Assembly: GCF_030125375.1 (NCBI RefSeq) | Contig: NZ_JASJUU010000001.1 | Location: 1,099,354-1,163,353, forward strand | From: Pseudoalteromonas umbrosa | GTDB taxonomy: Bacteria; Pseudomonadota; Gammaproteobacteria; Enterobacterales; Alteromonadaceae | Length of the DNA stretch: 64,000 bases | Direction: 5' to 3' | Shown: positions 45,599-55,328 of the stretch, piece after piece | How positions within the stretch are numbered: the stretch's first letter is position 1 | Layout of the letters: every line of letters starts with the position of its first letter | Translations under genes and position numbers: made by a program | The notes under the pieces: generated by a model | Told to the model about the DNA's origin: nothing | Databases searched by the model: none | Seen by the model: the letters and a program-made list of their open reading frames with translations, nothing else

Positions 45599-46945
45599 TC
45601 AAGCCACCTCAAGCAACTTTTGGTGAATTGCCTGTACAACCGCGTCAGAACTAGATTGTTCTACTAAAAAACACAGGTTATGTCGGCTTGCGCCATGACA
45701 AATTAGACGAATATCAAACTCAGATAACACATCAACCAAGCAGTCATCCCCACCCCTTAGCTGAATCTCAGAACCTATCATGGCAACAAGCGTTAGATTA
45801 TTTTCAACTGACACATGACAAAATTCACCTAGCTCATCAAGACAGCCTTGCTCCAATTCTGGCCTAGAAGCATTTGGCGCATTGTCCAAAGTGAGGGCAA
45901 CACTGATTTCAGAAGTAGTTACAAGATCAACAGAGATATTATAGCTACTGAGTATGGTGAATATTTTTGCTAAAAAGCCACTAGCTAGAAGCATTTCAGG
46001 GCTCTTCAAAGTCAATAAAATTTGATTTTTGCGTTGTGTAACAGCTCTTATCCCAGATTGAGATTGTGTTTCTTTTTCAATCCAAGTTCCACCCTGCTCA
46101 GGTGCTTTACTCGAGCCCACAAATACTGAAATACCCTTGCGACTTGCAGGAAGAATAGTTGCTGGGTGCAACACTTTTGCACCGAATGTCGCCATTTCTG
46201 CTGCTTCGTCAAAACTCAACCTCGCTATCGGTTTTGCTTTGCTGCATAACCTTGGGTCTGTACTGAAAATACCGACTACGTCGGTCCATATATGTACACT
46301 TTTGGCATTAATCGCTTCTGCAATTAACGCGGCACTGTAATCAGAGCCTCCACGGCCAAGCGTGGTCGTTTGCCCATATTTATCGCTACCTATAAAACCC
46401 TGAGTGACCACAACGTGATCTTCAAGTAAAGGCTGTAAATGTTCTAAAGCCGCAACTTCTGTTGCAGTAATATCAGGTGTCGCTTTTGAGAAGTTGCTAT
46501 CCGTTTTTAAAACATCTCTGATATCAAGACGCACCGAACTGACACCTAAATTACGTAGTACTTGAGTGAAAATAAATGATGAAAAACGCTCACCAAAACT
46601 CAATACCTCATCGCATTGCTGCTTATTTAATGCCGGTAAAAGCGCTATCTCTTTGAATTCTGTATATGTCTCGTTAAATCCACACTGCAAATCTGCATCT
46701 AGTGATACACTGTCTAATATTCGTTGCTGAATTTGCATTACAGCATCAACTAGCAATTCTCGCTGAGCTTCATCTGCTTTTTGTTGTACTAACTCCACTA
46801 AATGATTCGTCACGCCTGCACTAGCACTCACTACCACAACTCGCACTTTTGGGTCATCATTAATTATTTGCGCACAACGATGCATAGCTGTGTAGTCGGC
46901 AACACTAGTACCACCAAACTTAGCAACTACATACTGGGAATTCAT
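45599..46945 (-). CDS. lysC: Lysine-sensitive aspartokinase III
   Basis: This 448-residue monofunctional aspartate kinase makes aspartyl-4-phosphate, the first step to lysine, threonine and methionine. Kinase motifs are VAKFGGTSVADY at the start, FGERFSS and TTLGRGGSDYSAAL; two ACT regulatory domains follow (about 310-448). AAGGAGATAAA precedes the ATG at 46945, which fixes the start; the frame remains open 19 codons upstream. A lysine riboswitch sits in the leader, so lysine controls expression as well as activity. Confidence 0.95.
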   Translation of the reverse strand: MNSQYVVAKFGGTSVADYTAMHRCAQIINDDPKVRVVVVSASAGVTNHLVELVQQKADEAQRELLVDAVMQIQQRILDSVSLDADLQCGFNETYTEFKEIALLPALNKQQCDEVLSFGERFSSFIFTQVLRNLGVSSVRLDIRDVLKTDSNFSKATPDITATEVAALEHLQPLLEDHVVVTQGFIGSDKYGQTTTLGRGGSDYSAALIAEAINAKSVHIWTDVVGIFSTDPRLCSKAKPIARLSFDEAAEMATFGAKVLHPATILPASRKGISVFVGSSKAPEQGGTWIEKETQSQSGIRAVTQRKNQILLTLKSPEMLLASGFLAKIFTILSSYNISVDLVTTSEISVALTLDNAPNASRPELEQGCLDELGEFCHVSVENNLTLVAMIGSEIQLRGGDDCLVDVLSEFDIRLICHGASRHNLCFLVEQSSSDAVVQAIHQKLLEVA

Positions 46946-47030
46946 TTTATCTCCTTGTGACAACATTGGTGCTGTCAAAAAATAAGGAGAACTCATTGGC
47001 AAGAGGATATAGAAATAAATTGAAAAACCA

Positions 47031-47200
47031 CTGCCAGAAGCTCTCCACCAATAATCGGTGACAGTTCCGAGGATTCAACCCCGTAAACCGAAAAGCAATT
47101 GTGACGACCAATCACTTTCCTCGGCGATTACTTCCCTCACTTGCTGTCACTGGATGTCGTGTCCTCGAACAAGTTACCTAAGCATCGCACCTCTTCTGTC
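47031..47200 (-). promoter_or_regulatory. Lysine riboswitch (L box) controlling lysC
   Basis: The minus strand reads through conserved L-box elements in order: AGAAGAGGTGCG, GGTAACTTGTTCGAGGA, GTGAGGGAAGTAATCGCCGA, GGGGTTGAATCC, ACTGTCACCGATTATTGG and TGGTGGAGAGCTTCTGG. The terminal arms CAGAAGAGG and GCTTCTGG form P1. It closely follows the E. coli lysC riboswitch. It ends 85 nt before the lysC start. I see no rho-independent terminator between, so control is probably at translation. Confidence 0.95.
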
Positions 47201-47235
47201 TATTTTGCGTGTTTTAAACTGAACAATAGCAAAAT

Positions 47236-47262
47236 AAAAGCCTGCTACTGGAGCAGGCTTTT
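47236..47262. terminator. Terminator of nhaD
   Basis: AAAAGCCTGCT-ACTGG-AGCAGGCTTTT is a strong stem between nhaD and the lysC leader, with a T-run in both directions. Confidence 0.8.
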
Positions 47263-47324
47263 AGAAATTAACTTTTAGACGTCTAGGTGTCAAGTAGTTT
47301 TGTACCTAGACATTAAAATTTTAT

Positions 47325-48572
47325 TTAAATTAGTTGTCCCATATAATATGAGCCTGCATAACCAATGGTATAAGCAATGAGAAGATATAACACCATCTTT
47401 AAATAACTCATGAATGTCAGCGCTTTAACTTTACTCATTGCGATGATCCCCGCAGCCGAACCAATAATAAGCATCGAGCCACCCACACCTGTTGCATACG
47501 TAAACGTAAGCCACTGCTGAGGTGTCATTTCAATTTGCGCTTTAAGTAATGCTGCCGTAAGTGGCACATTATCTACAGCTGCGCTCAACAACCCAACCAG
47601 ATAATTCGCATACTCAGGTGCCAAAAATTGATATAGCTCAGTAAACATGCTCAATACGCCAACTTCTTTGAGCGCGCCCACTAACAAAAGAACACCGACA
47701 AAAAACAGTAATGTGTCGTACTCTATCTCTCGAATGTAATCAATAATCTTTTTATTGACGTCCTTTTTACGCATAAGAAACTGCGCGACTAAAAACATAA
47801 AAGACAAGCCAAACAAAAATGTAAGCATGGGTGGTACTTGATATTGCACACTTAAAAACAATGTCGCCAGTACCGTCGACATGAAAATCACTGCAATGGT
47901 GATATCAGTTTTCTCTATTCTTCTAACTTCCTGCCTTGCAAAGTGAAGTTGTTCATTCATACCTATGGACAGCATGGCTGCCAGTGCAAATACACTCACA
48001 ATCGCTGGCAAAACCAATAACAGCAGATCAGGAATGGTGACTTTACCAGCTAAAAATATCATTAAGGTAGTTACATCACCTGTGATCAAAGATACACCGC
48101 CAGAATTTACGCTAAATATGATTAATGTGGCATACTTAACAAGCTTTTTAGCATCCAACTTCAAGGACATGACAACCGCCAGTGAAATTAAAGTCGCGGT
48201 AATATTGTCCGAAATCGAAGAAAAAACAAAGGCAAATGCACCGACAAGAAACATTAACTTTCTCTCGCTAATTTGCTCAGGCATGATCCGATGCACAATA
48301 TTCTGAATAAAACCTTTGGAGTTTAAATAAGCAACAAAGGTCATCGCTGCCATTAAAAATAGCCATAAGGTCGCGATTTCTAAAATGTTGTGATCGAGCT
48401 GATGTTGTATAGTTTCTGAGCTTTCACCATGAATTGGAGATATAAAAGCGATAATCCAACATAAAGTGCCAAAAAAAAGCGTCGTTTTGGCCTTGTTTAC
48501 ATGGATAATATCCTCTATAACGATAAGCACAAAAGCTAGCGCTATTAGGGTTAGGATTATGGAAGTGACCAT
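47325..48572 (-). CDS. nhaD: NhaD-family sodium:proton antiporter
   Basis: The 415-residue, roughly 12-helix inner-membrane antiporter matches the NhaD group of the ion transporter superfamily: FSSISDNITATLI, NSGGVSLITGDVTTLMIF, LLSAAVDNVPLTAALL and VGGSMLIIGSAAG. It is common in marine and alkaliphilic bacteria, where it expels Na+ or Li+ at alkaline pH. The ATG at 48572 follows AGG; a TTG four codons earlier is less likely. It is divergent from mksF and monocistronic. Confidence 0.9.
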   Translation of the reverse strand: MVTSIILTLIALAFVLIVIEDIIHVNKAKTTLFFGTLCWIIAFISPIHGESSETIQHQLDHNILEIATLWLFLMAAMTFVAYLNSKGFIQNIVHRIMPEQISERKLMFLVGAFAFVFSSISDNITATLISLAVVMSLKLDAKKLVKYATLIIFSVNSGGVSLITGDVTTLMIFLAGKVTIPDLLLLVLPAIVSVFALAAMLSIGMNEQLHFARQEVRRIEKTDITIAVIFMSTVLATLFLSVQYQVPPMLTFLFGLSFMFLVAQFLMRKKDVNKKIIDYIREIEYDTLLFFVGVLLLVGALKEVGVLSMFTELYQFLAPEYANYLVGLLSAAVDNVPLTAALLKAQIEMTPQQWLTFTYATGVGGSMLIIGSAAGIIAMSKVKALTFMSYLKMVLYLLIAYTIGYAGSYYMGQLI

Positions 48573-48730
48573 ACGCGTAAACAACCTGTAATAAAATGTA
48601 ATTTTTGTAAAGGGCGATGTAAATCGGCGCGGAGTCTAACACTATGGGCAAGTGACTGCTATCGCTAATTACACTTTATGACAAATTAGTGAACTAGTGA
48701 TGTCACAAAAATGATACAAACTGGAAAGTT

Positions 48731-49999
48731 ATGATCCCAGCTAAAAAAGTTCTTAATACATTAAATGAACACTGGAGTGTTTTGGAGCTGCTATTTAAAC
48801 GCTTTAAAATGTCCGATTTCAGTATAAAAGATGTACAAAACTTAATAAAACTAAAAAACCCAAACTGGACAAGTGAACGGGTTTATAAAGAGACAAATAG
48901 ATTATTAAATCAAGAAATTATTATTCCATTAGCCAAGTCTTCTCAACTTGAGATCAATCGTGCAGTCGCTGATTTTGCAAGCTTTTTATTACAAGAAGAA
49001 CACTTGGGATTGGCTGAAGAAATCACTGTACTAGTGAAAGATTTGCAACGTCTAGGCGAGCGCCTTTCTCAAGCAGGCAATGAAGGTGACCACAGTGAGT
49101 TGAGACGATTCAGCCGCATAATGGACGAACGTGTCAGAAAAATTGTAAAGCTTTATCAACACAACGAAAGCGCGATCCTCAACCTAGTTGAGCAAGCAAA
49201 GTCTGATCACAGTAACTTATCACTAAAACGACGTTATCAGGCTGTCATTGAAGCCTTTGACGAATACATTGAGCCGATGCTTGAGATGGTCGACATTCAC
49301 GGACCGTTCCAAGCCTGTTTTAGTCAAATTGAATTACAGATAAGTGAGCAGATAAGTCAAATTGAACAGCTTGGCCGCGGTGCACACGACAAACGTATGT
49401 TAGAGCAGTTAAGAACGCGCATTTTAGACATGCACTTAATCGGTCGCGAAAGCTTGGGTAAAAGTGCAGATATGCTCATGCCACTGCGTGAAGAGCTTAG
49501 GCGTAATACCTTAATTACACGTCAGGCCGCCAAGGTACTGGGGCTTATTCGTAAAAATGGCGTTGACCGTATGCTAAGTCCTGTACAACCTGATTTTGTA
49601 TCAGATATACAACGCTTTAACCTTGGTCAAAAACGCCACATGGTTGCTTACATGGCTAGCCTCGCAGAATTTGAGCATGAAGAATATCAGCTGCCTGATC
49701 ACGACGATGTACCTGCATATCAAAGTCCTAATATCCCTGACTATCAGGATGTTAGAAAATCATTTGCCAGCAGTGGTAAAACGCGCACCGCCCTACTTGG
49801 CTTCTTAAGTGATAGCTACCCGAAGCTTGAAGCTGATGAAATGCTGTTTTTATACCAAAAGCTTATCAGTGACCCTGATCTCTCGGTCACGCAGTCTGAT
49901 TCTCAAGAATCAATGCAGCTGGCAAATACCAAAATTAAATTGTATCCATTTAGCGCTTCAGAGCACATTGAGTCTGACGCTGAAAAAGTAAAGCAATAA
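48731..49999 (+). CDS. mksF: MksF condensin subunit (kleisin)
   Basis: This 422-residue mostly helical protein is the kleisin-like subunit of an Mks SMC complex (JetA in Wadjet nomenclature). The N-terminal part is winged-helix-like (VLNTLNEHWSVLELLFKRF), the middle is coiled (RFSRIMDERVRKIVKLYQ) and the C terminus is compact. The identification rests on synteny: it is followed by MksE and the SMC ATPase in the usual F-E-B order. GGAAAG precedes the ATG. It bridges the heads of the MksB dimer. I assign it by operon context plus fold features; sequence alone would be moderate evidence. Confidence 0.8.
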   Translation: MIPAKKVLNTLNEHWSVLELLFKRFKMSDFSIKDVQNLIKLKNPNWTSERVYKETNRLLNQEIIIPLAKSSQLEINRAVADFASFLLQEEHLGLAEEITVLVKDLQRLGERLSQAGNEGDHSELRRFSRIMDERVRKIVKLYQHNESAILNLVEQAKSDHSNLSLKRRYQAVIEAFDEYIEPMLEMVDIHGPFQACFSQIELQISEQISQIEQLGRGAHDKRMLEQLRTRILDMHLIGRESLGKSADMLMPLREELRRNTLITRQAAKVLGLIRKNGVDRMLSPVQPDFVSDIQRFNLGQKRHMVAYMASLAEFEHEEYQLPDHDDVPAYQSPNIPDYQDVRKSFASSGKTRTALLGFLSDSYPKLEADEMLFLYQKLISDPDLSVTQSDSQESMQLANTKIKLYPFSASEHIESDAEKVKQ

Positions 50000-50009
50000 G
50001 TACAACACC

Positions 50010-50561
50010 ATGACACAAATTAATCTAAACGACTTATCCCAGTTGCAAGCTATCAATAAAAAGCTTGCTGGTGGTTACCACATTAGTGAACAAGACACGA
50101 CGCTTTGGCAAGAACTTGATCAGCACATTGAAGCTTACCAAGCGCTATTTGCAGCACTTGGTCACGATCTTCAGCATGATGCTCGCGGCTTTTATTATCT
50201 TGCCAGTGATGAAAGCACACCTAATATGGGCAAAATCAGCCGCGCCATTGCACTAACGGTGTTTATCCTCATCGAGTATTACGCAAACCAAGGCAAAGAT
50301 CCTTTGCGTGCGCTTTTTGATGAGCAAATCGATTTAGAACTAATGCAGACCCTCATCCAACTTAACAAGCACTTATTTGATCAATTAGAGATCTTCTCAG
50401 GATCAGATTTAAGAAAAGATGTCTTTTTAAGGATGTTGAGATTAGGGCTTTGTAAAGAAACCGAACGAGGTTTTGTATTGTTAGCACCGGTTTATAGGTA
50501 TATCGACGCCTTAATGGAAGTCAATGAAGATAATTTTGAAGCGCTAGAGGAAGAAATATGA
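50010..50561 (+). CDS. mksE: MksE condensin accessory subunit
   Basis: This 183-residue, winged-helix-rich protein (FLRMLRLGLCKETERGFVLLAPVYRYIDAL near the end) is the KITE-type partner that binds the MksF kleisin. It lies 10 bp after mksF and overlaps mksB by 4 nt (ATGA), so the operon is translationally coupled. It has no enzymatic motif. The corresponding Wadjet protein is JetB. Confidence 0.8.
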   Translation: MTQINLNDLSQLQAINKKLAGGYHISEQDTTLWQELDQHIEAYQALFAALGHDLQHDARGFYYLASDESTPNMGKISRAIALTVFILIEYYANQGKDPLRALFDEQIDLELMQTLIQLNKHLFDQLEIFSGSDLRKDVFLRMLRLGLCKETERGFVLLAPVYRYIDALMEVNEDNFEALEEEI

Positions 50562-53335
50562 GCGAATTATATGGACTAAGCAAACTGGCGCTTTTAAACA
50601 CTGCAGGCTACGCCAAATGTGTTATCCCACTAAATAAAAGTGCTTCCATTTGTGCGCCAAACAACACAGGGAAAAGCTCTGTTATCAACGCACTACAATT
50701 CCCATTAGTCAATGACTTACGCTTGACTGAATGGGATGGTCACGACTTAGAGGAAACCAGAAAATTCTACTTCTCAAGTGACCAATCTTATATTTTACTC
50801 GAAGCAAACCTTCCTCACGGTGATGTGGTAATTGGTGTTGCTGGCCTCGGTAAAATTGCAGGGTATGCGCATCAGTTTTTTTGCTACAACGGCAAATTAA
50901 ACCTCGATGACTTTACCGAAGGCAAGAGCATCATCAAATACACCAAGCTATTTAACCACCTTGGTGAAAAAGGTTTCAAACCCATTGAACTCAAAGCTGC
51001 CGAATTAAATGCATTATTAACTGGTGGCGCTACGCCTTACGACGGTGACATTAACCTTAAAATGATCCCGCTCAACAATGTGCAAGATGCCGCGATCTAC
51101 AAAGAAATCTTTAGACGTATCTTAAACCTGCACAAACTTGGTGCTCATGATGTTAAGCGCTTTATGTTACGTGTTTTTGAACGTCATATGTCAAATTCAA
51201 AAGTGGACTTTTATGAAGTATGGCGTCGTGCGTTTGACAAGGTTAATCGCTCTAAACGAGAGCTTAATGCACTAGAATCAATGCAAGAACCCATTGCTGC
51301 CCTTGAGCAAATGATCGAAAGTGAAGCGACCATTAAAGGCAAGTTAGCTGCTTATGCCCCTAAGATAGATCAAGCAATTATCGCTTTTGATGAATATCAA
51401 ACGACACAGATCGATGAGCTTAACGAGCAGCTTGAAAGCATAGAGCAAGAAAAGCGTGATTTTGAGCAAAAGCAGCAGCTTTATGTTCAGCAATCTCGCG
51501 ATATCGAGCGTAAGCAAACACAAATTGAGCAGTGGTTTACAGACTACCAAGCCCTTAAATCAGAGTTTGAGCTTACCAATCACGCCACTTTGAAAACCAA
51601 TCTTACACTGTTGAAAAAAGAGTATGAGCAACTGTCGTTCTCAATTAACAGTGCACAGGGTCAAAGTTTACATACTCTTGACTACCGTATTGGTGAAACG
51701 CAAAAGCAAATCAAGAGCTTAAAGCTTCAGCTTAAAAACTTAGAATTTAACTTATTTACCCGTATGCGTGAGGACCTCTCATTAAAAGAAGTTGAAGAGA
51801 TCTCACGAATTTTAAATCCTGATCTGCTGTCTTTTGCAACCACTTCACAGGGTGAAGTCACAATTGAAGATGAAGATGCATTTGCAGACTTCTTAGCGCT
51901 TCTATCAAACGCTGTAAAAGGTGGTGAACTTAAACTACCAGGTGTCAGCATTAAGCTGAAAAAACTAGCGCCTGTGCAAATGCAAAGTGGAGAGAATAAA
52001 GCACAGCTACAAGCCCAGCTTGAAGCCCTGCAGCGCTCGCTCACAGAGCTTAAACAACAAAGAGAAGTTTCTGCAAACGTCGCCGACAAGCAGCAAGAGC
52101 GCGATGCGCTATATCAGGAGCTGATGGCAACAGAAGAGGCACTCAAACGCTTCGAGCAATTCCAAACTATGCAGCAATCAGCTGAGGCACAACTCGCGCT
52201 TAAAGATCAATTAACGGCTGAGCGCGAGCAAGTTGATGACTATTTACAGGATGTGCAACGTAATGCTGGCTCTATTTCAGATCGACGCTCGATCATCAAG
52301 AGCAAACAAGATCTTATCCTCAGACAAAGCGATCGTTTAAAGCAAGTTAAATCTGAACGTATAGACCATACATTGGCAATTTATGAAGGTAAGCAAGCCC
52401 CTTTCCCTATCGATGTTAAAATTGACTTTGATAATCTCTCAGAAATTGTGCATCAGTTTAATAAAGACTGCCAAGAACTGAGAAACCTTGATGTGAATGT
52501 CCGCAATACCTATTTGCACATTTACAATGCGGGCATCACAAAGTTTGATAACGAAACCGATGAGTCGACAAAATATGCTAAATTGATCAGCGCCTATCAT
52601 AATATTGATAACGAACGTGATGCGGTAGAGCGTCAAGCGCGTGTTGCACTTACAGAGGTTGCGGCAACAATTAAAGGCTTACGAGAAGACTTAGACCGCC
52701 TACGCCGTGAAATGAACAGTTTCAACCGTGGGATCAGTCAACATCGTATTTCGAACTTAAAAGCATTTAAGATAAATGTTATTCCTCGCAAGATGCTGGT
52801 TGACAGTATTGATACCATTATCAGTACCTCAGAAGTCTACGAGCAAGGTGAAAGTTTTGATTTGCTCAGTGAAGCCAAAGCGGACGAAAACGCGGTAAAT
52901 GAAGCAAAAGATCACATTATCAAGCTGGCAAGTGAAAAAGCAGGCCTGACGCTAACCGATTTATTCGACATCCGCTTTGAAGTCATCAATCGTGCTGGTG
53001 AAACTGAGCACTTTGATAAAATTGACTCAGCAGGTTCAAACGGTACGCGTATCACCATTAAGCTACTGTGTGGCATGTTGTTTATCCGCTACCTGCTTTC
53101 TGATCAAGAGCAAGCGTTGTACCGTATACCTATTTATATTGATGAAGCGGCTGATATAGACCCGCAGAACCAAAAAGCAATTATAGAGACCGCCTTAAGC
53201 TTTGGATTTGTGCCTATCTTTGCGTCGGTGAAGCCACAGATAAGTTGTGATTACCTAGTGCCAATTCGCAGTGTGAATAAAGGCAGCCAAAACTGGGTAG
53301 ACGAAAAAGACTGGATTGAAGTGGAACATTCGTAG
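50558..53335 (+). CDS. mksB: MksB SMC-like condensin ATPase
   Basis: This 925-residue SMC-family ATPase is shorter than MukB (about 1,480). The N-terminal head has a P-loop CAPNNTGKSS (Lys39), unusual in having Ala where the usual first Gly sits. Two long coiled-coil arms (about 230-400 and 480-730) flank a hinge. The C-terminal head has signature GSNGTRITIKLL and Walker B IPIYIDEAADID. With MksF and MksE it should bind and loop DNA for chromosome organisation. No MksG/JetD nuclease gene follows; the next gene is a DUF4136 lipoprotein. GAGGAAG precedes the ATG. Confidence 0.9.
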   Translation: MSELYGLSKLALLNTAGYAKCVIPLNKSASICAPNNTGKSSVINALQFPLVNDLRLTEWDGHDLEETRKFYFSSDQSYILLEANLPHGDVVIGVAGLGKIAGYAHQFFCYNGKLNLDDFTEGKSIIKYTKLFNHLGEKGFKPIELKAAELNALLTGGATPYDGDINLKMIPLNNVQDAAIYKEIFRRILNLHKLGAHDVKRFMLRVFERHMSNSKVDFYEVWRRAFDKVNRSKRELNALESMQEPIAALEQMIESEATIKGKLAAYAPKIDQAIIAFDEYQTTQIDELNEQLESIEQEKRDFEQKQQLYVQQSRDIERKQTQIEQWFTDYQALKSEFELTNHATLKTNLTLLKKEYEQLSFSINSAQGQSLHTLDYRIGETQKQIKSLKLQLKNLEFNLFTRMREDLSLKEVEEISRILNPDLLSFATTSQGEVTIEDEDAFADFLALLSNAVKGGELKLPGVSIKLKKLAPVQMQSGENKAQLQAQLEALQRSLTELKQQREVSANVADKQQERDALYQELMATEEALKRFEQFQTMQQSAEAQLALKDQLTAEREQVDDYLQDVQRNAGSISDRRSIIKSKQDLILRQSDRLKQVKSERIDHTLAIYEGKQAPFPIDVKIDFDNLSEIVHQFNKDCQELRNLDVNVRNTYLHIYNAGITKFDNETDESTKYAKLISAYHNIDNERDAVERQARVALTEVAATIKGLREDLDRLRREMNSFNRGISQHRISNLKAFKINVIPRKMLVDSIDTIISTSEVYEQGESFDLLSEAKADENAVNEAKDHIIKLASEKAGLTLTDLFDIRFEVINRAGETEHFDKIDSAGSNGTRITIKLLCGMLFIRYLLSDQEQALYRIPIYIDEAADIDPQNQKAIIETALSFGFVPIFASVKPQISCDYLVPIRSVNKGSQNWVDEKDWIEVEHS

Positions 53336-53435
53336 TTTAAAATGGTCTTAATAACTGGATCTTAGGGCATTTTTGCTTATCCACTAGGGTCCAGTTAGTA
53401 TTACAAGGCCAAAAGCCTTAATTAAGGAGTAAAAA

Positions 53436-53990
53436 ATGACTCGTAACCTGCTTGTAGCGCTAAGTTTAATTGTATTAAGTGCTTGTTCTAACACACCAGA
53501 TTGGGACTACGATAAATCTGTTGAGTTTGCCAATTACAAAACCTTTTCCTGGTCTCCTGACACAGCCAATTTTGATAAAGGTGCAGACAATTATCAAATC
53601 AGTGAACTAATGGAAAAGCGCGTACGTAACGCAATTATTACTGAGATGGCACAGCATGGTATCACCCTTGTAGAAGGCACTAAAGCGGATGTAATGGTAA
53701 ACTTCCACGCGGCAGTGGATACAAAACTTGACGTAGACACTTTCAATACCAGCTATTCTGCACGCTGGAACTATTGGGGTGTAGGCTGGCATACACAAAC
53801 GCAAGCGCGCGAATATGAAGTCGGTACTTTGGTCATTGATATTATCGACAGTGCGTCAAATCAACTAGTTTGGCGTGGCGCAAAAGAAGGACGCTTACGT
53901 AAAAAGCAGTCGCCTGAAAAACGCACCGAGTCTGTTAATAATACCGTCAAAGATATTCTCGCCAACTTCCCTCCAAGGGTTGAGCACTAA
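53436..53990 (+). CDS. DUF4136 lipoprotein
   Basis: This 184-residue lipoprotein has a signal ending LSACSNTP (cysteine near residue 17). WDYDKSVEFANYKTFSW, then IITEMAQHGITLVEG, ADVMVNFHAAV, and a closing GTLVIDIIDSASNQLVWRGAKEG are DUF4136 marks; the family is outer-membrane or periplasmic with no known function. AAGGAG precedes the ATG. It is 100 bp after mksB with a hairpin between, so probably separately transcribed. A terminator follows. Confidence 0.85.
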   Translation: MTRNLLVALSLIVLSACSNTPDWDYDKSVEFANYKTFSWSPDTANFDKGADNYQISELMEKRVRNAIITEMAQHGITLVEGTKADVMVNFHAAVDTKLDVDTFNTSYSARWNYWGVGWHTQTQAREYEVGTLVIDIIDSASNQLVWRGAKEGRLRKKQSPEKRTESVNNTVKDILANFPPRVEH

Positions 53991-54000
53991 AAGTACATTT

Positions 54001-54024
54001 AAGGCAGCAACAAGCTGCCTTTTT
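54001..54024 (+). terminator. Terminator of the DUF4136 gene
   Basis: AAGGCAGC-AACAA-GCTGCCTTTTT is a clean 8-bp stem with a T-run, 11 nt after the stop codon. Confidence 0.8.
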
Positions 54025-54116
54025 AAATTTACCCTACTGATTTAATTGTTCATACTTGCAAGGGAATTTCAATTAGGTAAAATTCGGCGGTTTCCGGTTC
54101 TTAATGAGCAACTATC

Positions 54117-55328
54117 TTGATTGAGCAACTTCGTAAAGACTTTCCTTTATTACACAAATTAGTGGATGAGCAGCCACTTTGTTATTTTGATTCTGCTGCC
54201 ACAACACAAAAGCCACAGAGTGTAATCGATGCAGTAAGCCATTTTTATCAGCTCGAGAATGCCAATGTACACCGCGGTGCACATACGCTTAGCGCTGATG
54301 CAACAACAAAATATGAAGCTGTGCGCGACAAACTTGCTCAATACTTAAATGTTCACAGAAGTGAAATAGTGTGGACTAAAGGTGCAACTGACTCCCTGAA
54401 TTTAATTGCCCATGGCCTTTCAGATATGTTGAATCAAGATGCAGTGATCGTACTTTCCCCTTTTGAGCATCACGCCAATATTGTGCCTTGGCAGCAAGCT
54501 GCTGCCAGAACAGGTGCTAAAATCGTTGTTTTACCCGCTTCAAAAGAAGGTGTATTGGACCACAATGCGTCTATTAAGCTCATACACAAGCTTAAACCGG
54601 CTATATTAAGTATTTGCCATGCCTCAAATGCGCTGGGTAATATACATGACGTAAAATCACTTATTGATGCCTCAAAAGCCTATTCAACAATAACTGTCGT
54701 TGATGGTGCCCAGTCATTTATGCATTTAAAACCAGACTTAACACAACTTGATTGTGATTTTTTTGTATTTTCAGCACATAAAGCGCTTGGACCTACGGGC
54801 CTTGGTGGTCTCTTCGGTCGTTTTAACCTGCTCAATAGCCTGCCTGTCTACCAGACCGGCGGTGAAATGATTGACACAGTTAGCTTCTCAGGCACTACAT
54901 TTAGACAAGCACCTGAAAAGTTTGAACCTGGTACACCCAATATCAGCGGTGTCCTCGGCTTTGGAGCGGCACTTGATTATCTCAATAATATTGAACGAGA
55001 TGCATTGATTGAGCATGAGTATGCTTTGTATCAATATCTGGTATCAAATCTAAAAAACATCGCAGGCGTTAAAATTTGGGGTGACACCGCACACAATATT
55101 GGTGTTGTCAGTTTTACATATAAAAACGAACATCATTTTGACATCGCTACCCTACTAAACACCTACGGCGTAGCAGTAAGAAGTGGCCATCACTGCACAC
55201 AGCCTTTAATGGCACATTTAAATATTCCCGGCACAATTCGCGTAAGCCTTGCGTTTTATAATAATCAACAAGACATAGACACTTTTATCAGTGCACTTAT
55301 AGAAACCATTGAGATGTTGGAAGAATAA
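54117..55328 (+). CDS. csdA: Cysteine desulfurase CsdA
   Basis: This 403-residue PLP enzyme converts cysteine to alanine and a protein persulfide. Lys222 in SAHKALGPTG binds PLP; Cys360 in RSGHHCTQPL carries the persulfide. The short loop at the cysteine and the SufE-like partner next door make it class II (SufS/CsdA). Without sufBCD nearby, and with tcdA adjacent, CsdA is the better call. The start is TTG at 54117; no ATG fits the family alignment, and the preceding ATG at 54103 opens only six codons. The stop overlaps csdE (TAATG). Confidence 0.9.
   Translation: MIEQLRKDFPLLHKLVDEQPLCYFDSAATTQKPQSVIDAVSHFYQLENANVHRGAHTLSADATTKYEAVRDKLAQYLNVHRSEIVWTKGATDSLNLIAHGLSDMLNQDAVIVLSPFEHHANIVPWQQAAARTGAKIVVLPASKEGVLDHNASIKLIHKLKPAILSICHASNALGNIHDVKSLIDASKAYSTITVVDGAQSFMHLKPDLTQLDCDFFVFSAHKALGPTGLGGLFGRFNLLNSLPVYQTGGEMIDTVSFSGTTFRQAPEKFEPGTPNISGVLGFGAALDYLNNIERDALIEHEYALYQYLVSNLKNIAGVKIWGDTAHNIGVVSFTYKNEHHFDIATLLNTYGVAVRSGHHCTQPLMAHLNIPGTIRVSLAFYNNQQDIDTFISALIETIEMLEE

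Noticed and set aside
46946..47002. An N-terminal extension of LysC starting at 47002
   Set aside because: The strong AAGGAGATAAA site and the family start MNSQYVVAKFGG fix the start at 46945; the upstream part is leader.
48731..53335. A complete Wadjet (JetABCD) defence system
   Set aside because: The F-E-B genes are present, but no JetD/MksG-like topoisomerase-fold gene is adjacent; the next gene is a lipoprotein.
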